Below are positions 6,023 to 8,198 of a DNA stretch of 8,198 bases, piece by piece (position 1 is the stretch's first letter; each line of letters opens with the position of its first letter). This DNA is from Alphaproteobacteria bacterium MarineAlpha10_Bin2. GTDB lineage: Bacteria > Pseudomonadota > Alphaproteobacteria > UBA828. The stretch covers positions 1-8,198 of the forward strand of contig PTKB01000119.1 of NCBI GenBank assembly GCA_002937555.1, given 5' to 3'. A model generated the notes under the pieces. It searched no databases. It was not told the origin of the DNA and worked only from the letters and a program-made list of their open reading frames with translations. A program made the position numbers and the translations under genes.

Positions 6023-6039
6023 GGGCGGCCAAGCCGCCC
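6023..6039 (-). terminator. Strong hairpin after the cold-shock gene
   Basis: GGGCGGC (6023-6029), loop CAA, GCCGCCC (6033-6039): a perfect 7-bp G+C stem beginning 11 bases past the csp stop on the minus strand. The sequence after it (AACATGTCATTCTG on the minus strand) lacks a T run, so it is not a textbook intrinsic terminator. It could attenuate read-through into the 61-residue gene or protect the 3' end of the csp mRNA. Confidence 0.45.
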
Positions 6040-6050
6040 GGTAAACTTAA

Positions 6051-6260
6051 TTAGTCGATGAGCGCCAGGTTCTCGGCGGCCATTTTTCCATCGCGGCCCG
6101 AAACCAGTTCGAACGACACGCGCTGGCCTTCCGTGAGGCCCGGCAAGCCGGACCGTTCAACTGCGCTGATATGCACGAACGCATCTTTCGAGCCATCTTC
6201 AGGTTCGATAAACCCGTACCCCTTGGTCGGGTTGAACCATTTGACAGTACCATTTGCCAT
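6051..6260 (-). CDS. Cold-shock domain protein (CspA family)
   Basis: A 69-residue single cold-shock domain of canonical length. RNP1 is KGYGFIEP (13-20) and RNP2 is DAFVHIS (26-32), preceded by the near-invariant GTVKWFNPTKGYGFI opening and followed by the LTEGQRVSFEL strand. It is a single-stranded RNA/DNA-binding beta-barrel that melts mRNA secondary structure; whether it is cold-induced or constitutive cannot be told from the protein. The start ATG at 6260 is supported by AGGA on the minus strand at 6271-6268, 7 bases upstream. About 185 bases separate it from the upstream minus-strand gene, enough for its own promoter and a long leader. The paralogue number is unknown, so no symbol is given. 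Confidence 0.95.
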   Translation of the reverse strand: MANGTVKWFNPTKGYGFIEPEDGSKDAFVHISAVERSGLPGLTEGQRVSFELVSGRDGKMAAENLALID

Positions 6261-6446
6261 GACTTTTTCCTTTTACGACGAGAGAGACGGAACTCCACCT
6301 CATACGGGTTCCTGTGTCAACAACCACAATGCTGGGGAAGTAACCTAGTCAACCGCCGAGACAGCAATCACACCTGCAACGACGACAGTGCAACATGGCA
6401 AGACAATACGCGCCATCGATTTATATTCAAGATGAAATTCGTCGGT
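6261..6446 (-). promoter_or_regulatory. Leader/promoter region of the cold-shock gene
   Basis: A 186-base gap without a supportable gene. On the minus strand a possible promoter is TTGAAC (6450-6445, overlapping the stop of the upstream gene) and TATAAA (6425-6420), with a spacer of 19 bases, longer than the ideal 17. If used, it would give a leader of roughly 150 bases, similar to the long thermosensing leaders of several csp mRNAs. Two other -35-like TTGACT/TTGACA hexamers (near 6350 and 6320) lack a matching -10. The assignment is tentative. Confidence 0.3.
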
Positions 6447-7649
6447 TCAAATTGCCAGGTCGGCCGATGGCAGGCCAAGCAGCACGCGCCCGTGATTGGA
6501 CGCGTTGACATCCAGATTCTGCGTGATGTGGCCGCGCATACAGTTGGCGTCGCGCATGGCGCGCGAAATCGGGTGGCGGTCATAGAGACCGGCGCCGCCT
6601 GAGACCTGAAACAGAAGATCGACCGCCTCAGCCGAAAGCACGCCCGCCATGCACGCTTTGGCGCGAAGTTCGGTCTTCAACTCCATCGGCGCGATCTCGC
6701 TTCTCTCCGCCACCGCCATGCCGAGATCGCAGCAATTGTGCAGCAAAAGCCGAGCCGTCTCGACCGCCGTATGGGCTTCGCCGACCTTGGCTTGGACGGT
6801 GGAATAATCGGCGACGCTCTTGCCCGACATGCGCGCCACGCGGGTACGCCCCTCCTCGATATAGGCATCGATGCTGGCCTGCGCCAAGCCGAGCGCCACG
6901 GCGCTCTGGTTGATCGAGAACATGGCGAAGGCCGGCAGCTTATAGGTCGCCGCCGGATTGACCGCGCAGCCCGGCGCATTACCGCCGCCTTTGGTGTCGT
7001 TGATGGGCAAGGCGCGGGCGGCCGGCACGAAGACATCCTCGATGACGACGTCGGCGCTGCCGGTGCCGCGCAATCCGGCCGAATGCCAGGTATCGAGAAT
7101 TTCATACTCGGCGAACGGCACGGCGTGCATTTGGGCTATCGGAGGGCCGTCGCCATTCTCGGCGAAGGCCGCGGCGATAAACCAGTCGGCGCCGTAGACG
7201 CCGCTCGCGAACGGCCATTGCCCGCTCAGCCGCCAGCCGCCATCAACCTTGCGCGCTTTGCCGCAACCGGGGATGAGCACGCCGGCGACCAGGGCATCGG
7301 GCATCGGCCCCCAGATCTCGTCCTGCCCCTCGGTCGGGAAATAGCCGAGCAGGCAATTGTGCGAGCAATATTGCGTCAGGCACCAGCCGGCGGCGCAGCA
7401 GGCTTGCGAGATGATATCGACGATATCGACCATGCCGGAAAAATGCGCCTCAGCGCCGCCATGGCGGCCGGGCTGCAGAATTCGGTGAATACCCGACGCA
7501 CGTATGTCCGCCATGGTTTCGTCGGAAAGACGGCGGGTTTCCTCGGTCTCGCCCGTGCGCGCATGGACCGTCTCGATCAGCCCTTGTGCCTCTGACAACA
7601 AGCCGGCTCGGGTAAGCATTGTTTCGGATGGCGTTGTTGCGACATTCAT
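6447..7649 (-). CDS. Acyl-CoA dehydrogenase-fold flavin-dependent monooxygenase (HsaA/HpaH-like)
   Basis: A 400-residue protein with the acyl-CoA dehydrogenase fold: helical N domain (~15-125), beta middle domain (~125-215) with SGQWPFASGVYGADWFI (142-158) and HSAGLRGTGSADV (189-201), and helical C domain (~240-380) ending GGAGLYDRHPISRAMRD (351-367) and H374. The 'W-x-F-x-SG' and 'G-L-RGTGS' motifs are those of two-component, reduced-flavin-using oxygenases such as HsaA and HpaH (group D). The Glu of the classical 'GGxGYxxE' dehydrogenase motif is Arg358 here, which argues against ordinary acyl-CoA dehydrogenation. It would hydroxylate an unknown organic substrate using FMNH2/FADH2 from a reductase not seen here. 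It follows the AtuA-like genes by 48 bases on the same strand. Met11 is an alternative start; neither start has a clear ribosome-binding site. Confidence 0.82.
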   Translation of the reverse strand: MNVATTPSETMLTRAGLLSEAQGLIETVHARTGETEETRRLSDETMADIRASGIHRILQPGRHGGAEAHFSGMVDIVDIISQACCAAGWCLTQYCSHNCLLGYFPTEGQDEIWGPMPDALVAGVLIPGCGKARKVDGGWRLSGQWPFASGVYGADWFIAAAFAENGDGPPIAQMHAVPFAEYEILDTWHSAGLRGTGSADVVIEDVFVPAARALPINDTKGGGNAPGCAVNPAATYKLPAFAMFSINQSAVALGLAQASIDAYIEEGRTRVARMSGKSVADYSTVQAKVGEAHTAVETARLLLHNCCDLGMAVAERSEIAPMELKTELRAKACMAGVLSAEAVDLLFQVSGGAGLYDRHPISRAMRDANCMRGHITQNLDVNASNHGRVLLGLPSADLAI

Positions 7650-7697
7650 CGCCGGCCAGCTTAGCGCCTCATCCGCACTGCCGCCAATCGCAATCCG

Positions 7698-8027
7698 TCA
7701 CGGTGTTTCAGGCTCGTTGCCGAACAGGCGTATGGAGAGCATCAGCGCACTCAGGCTCTTGCCGTGAATATCGAGGGCCGCAGTCTGGGTGACGCTGCCG
7801 CCCCGCATTTTCTCGATGACGAAATTTATCGCCTGCAGGTTGGGGAGCTCGAAACGCCGCACCGGCCCTTCGGCAACCGGCGCAAACGCCTCCATGACGC
7901 GCGCCTCGGTCAACTCCCGGAGCAGCCGCTGATAGCCCGCGTCATCATGGGCGATAACCGAAATATTGACCCAATGGCCTTTGTCGCCAGCACGAGCATG
8001 CGCGAGATCGCGAACCGTCACGGTCAT
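7698..8027 (-). CDS. AtuA C-terminal-like small protein (109 residues)
   Basis: A 109-residue protein matching the short domain found at the C-terminus of, or encoded next to, AtuA-like (DUF1446) proteins. It opens with VRDLAHARAGDKGHWVNISV (5-24), where the ARAGDKG box is the family mark, followed by RRFELPNLQAINFVIEKM and GGSVTQTAALDIHGKSLS. Its biochemical function is not established; the family often sits in acyl-CoA or terpenoid catabolic loci. The start is ATG at 8027, overlapping the upstream TGA as ATGA. The frame stays open to 8168, but those 47 extra codons are Arg-rich and read out of frame through the preceding gene, so they are rejected. No signal peptide or membrane helix. Confidence 0.85.
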   Translation of the reverse strand: MTVTVRDLAHARAGDKGHWVNISVIAHDDAGYQRLLRELTEARVMEAFAPVAEGPVRRFELPNLQAINFVIEKMRGGSVTQTAALDIHGKSLSALMLSIRLFGNEPETP

Positions 8028-8198
8028 GGCTGGGTGACGATCCTGACGCGGGTGGGCGCCAACTCGCGCGGCAGGAGCACGGATTGGACGGCGAGAATTT
8101 CGCGCACATTGGCATAATCTCCGGCGCCGCCGGAGGGGCCGTTGGTGTATAGCGCGGCCACTTCCCAACCTACCGCGTCGGCGGCCGCGCGGTGTGCT
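8024..8198 (-). CDS. AtuA-like (DUF1446) protein, C-terminal fragment (partial)
   Basis: The last 57 codons of a minus-strand gene that enters from the right edge. They read ...AADAVGWEVAALYTNGPSGG, then AGDYANVREILAVQSVLLPR and ELAPTRVRIVTQP before TGA at 8026-8024. The 'WEV-ALYTNGP-GG' and 'E-LAV-SVLLPRE' segments are typical of the end of the acyclic-terpene-utilisation AtuA/DUF1446 family, whose exact role is unsettled. It shares ATGA with the next gene, so the two are translationally coupled. In some bacteria the two parts are one polypeptide; here they are separate. The substrate class cannot be inferred without the rest of the operon. Confidence 0.8.
   Translation of the reverse strand, partial: AHRAAADAVGWEVAALYTNGPSGGAGDYANVREILAVQSVLLPRELAPTRVRIVTQP

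Noticed and set aside
6738..7595. 285-codon plus-strand open frame inside the flavin monooxygenase gene
   Set aside because: Antisense shadow of a gene with conserved acyl-CoA-dehydrogenase-fold motifs.
8028..8168. 47-codon N-terminal extension of the AtuA C-terminal-like protein
   Set aside because: It reads out of frame through the AtuA-like C-terminus and is Arg-rich; the ATG at 8027 begins exactly where the conserved domain begins.

Overview
This window looks like the chromosome of a GC-rich alphaproteobacterium. The evidence is the strong G/C bias at third codon positions, tightly packed operons with 4-base ATGA/GTGA overlaps, and a cox-style molybdenum-hydroxylase accessory gene order; the family-level impression (Rhodospirillales-like) is inference. 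No rRNA, tRNA, CRISPR array, insertion sequence or phage gene is visible. About 92% of the window is coding.

Left part (1 to about 5630, + strand): an apparent operon for maturing a CO-dehydrogenase/xanthine-dehydrogenase type molybdenum hydroxylase. In order: the C-terminal membrane anchor of a protein that runs in from the left edge (possibly CoxG-like); a MobB relative that has lost its P-loop; a MoxR/CoxD AAA+ ATPase; the XdhC/CoxI machinery split into an N-terminal-domain protein and a C-terminal Rossmann-domain protein; and a fused molybdopterin-binding + MocA-type cytidylyltransferase. Together they would make the cytosine-dinucleotide form of Moco, sulfurate or hand it over, and remodel the active site of an apo-enzyme whose structural genes presumably lie to the left. 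The VWA protein CoxE, the usual partner of CoxD, is not here. After the fused gene comes a gene closely resembling 2-aminoethylphosphonate:pyruvate transaminase (phnW) with its own strong Shine-Dalgarno, then an uncharacterised 75-residue protein and a weak terminator-like hairpin.

Middle (about 5630 to 6450): a convergent junction with a G+C-rich inverted repeat, then two small minus-strand genes. These are a 61-residue charged hypothetical protein that starts at TTG, and a canonical 69-residue cold-shock protein. A strong 7-bp hairpin lies between them. The csp gene has an intergenic leader of about 185 bases.

Right part (about 6450 to 8198, - strand): a second operon, running in from the right edge. 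It holds the C-terminus of an AtuA-like (DUF1446) protein, a 109-residue AtuA C-terminal-like protein overlapping it by ATGA, and a 400-residue acyl-CoA-dehydrogenase-fold protein that looks like a flavin-dependent monooxygenase oxygenase component rather than a true dehydrogenase. This suggests a catabolic locus whose substrate cannot be read from the window.

The most unusual points are the MobB-like protein without nucleotide-binding motifs inside an MCD-cofactor operon, CoxD without adjacent CoxE, and phnW as a lone phosphonate gene at the end of a molybdenum operon.
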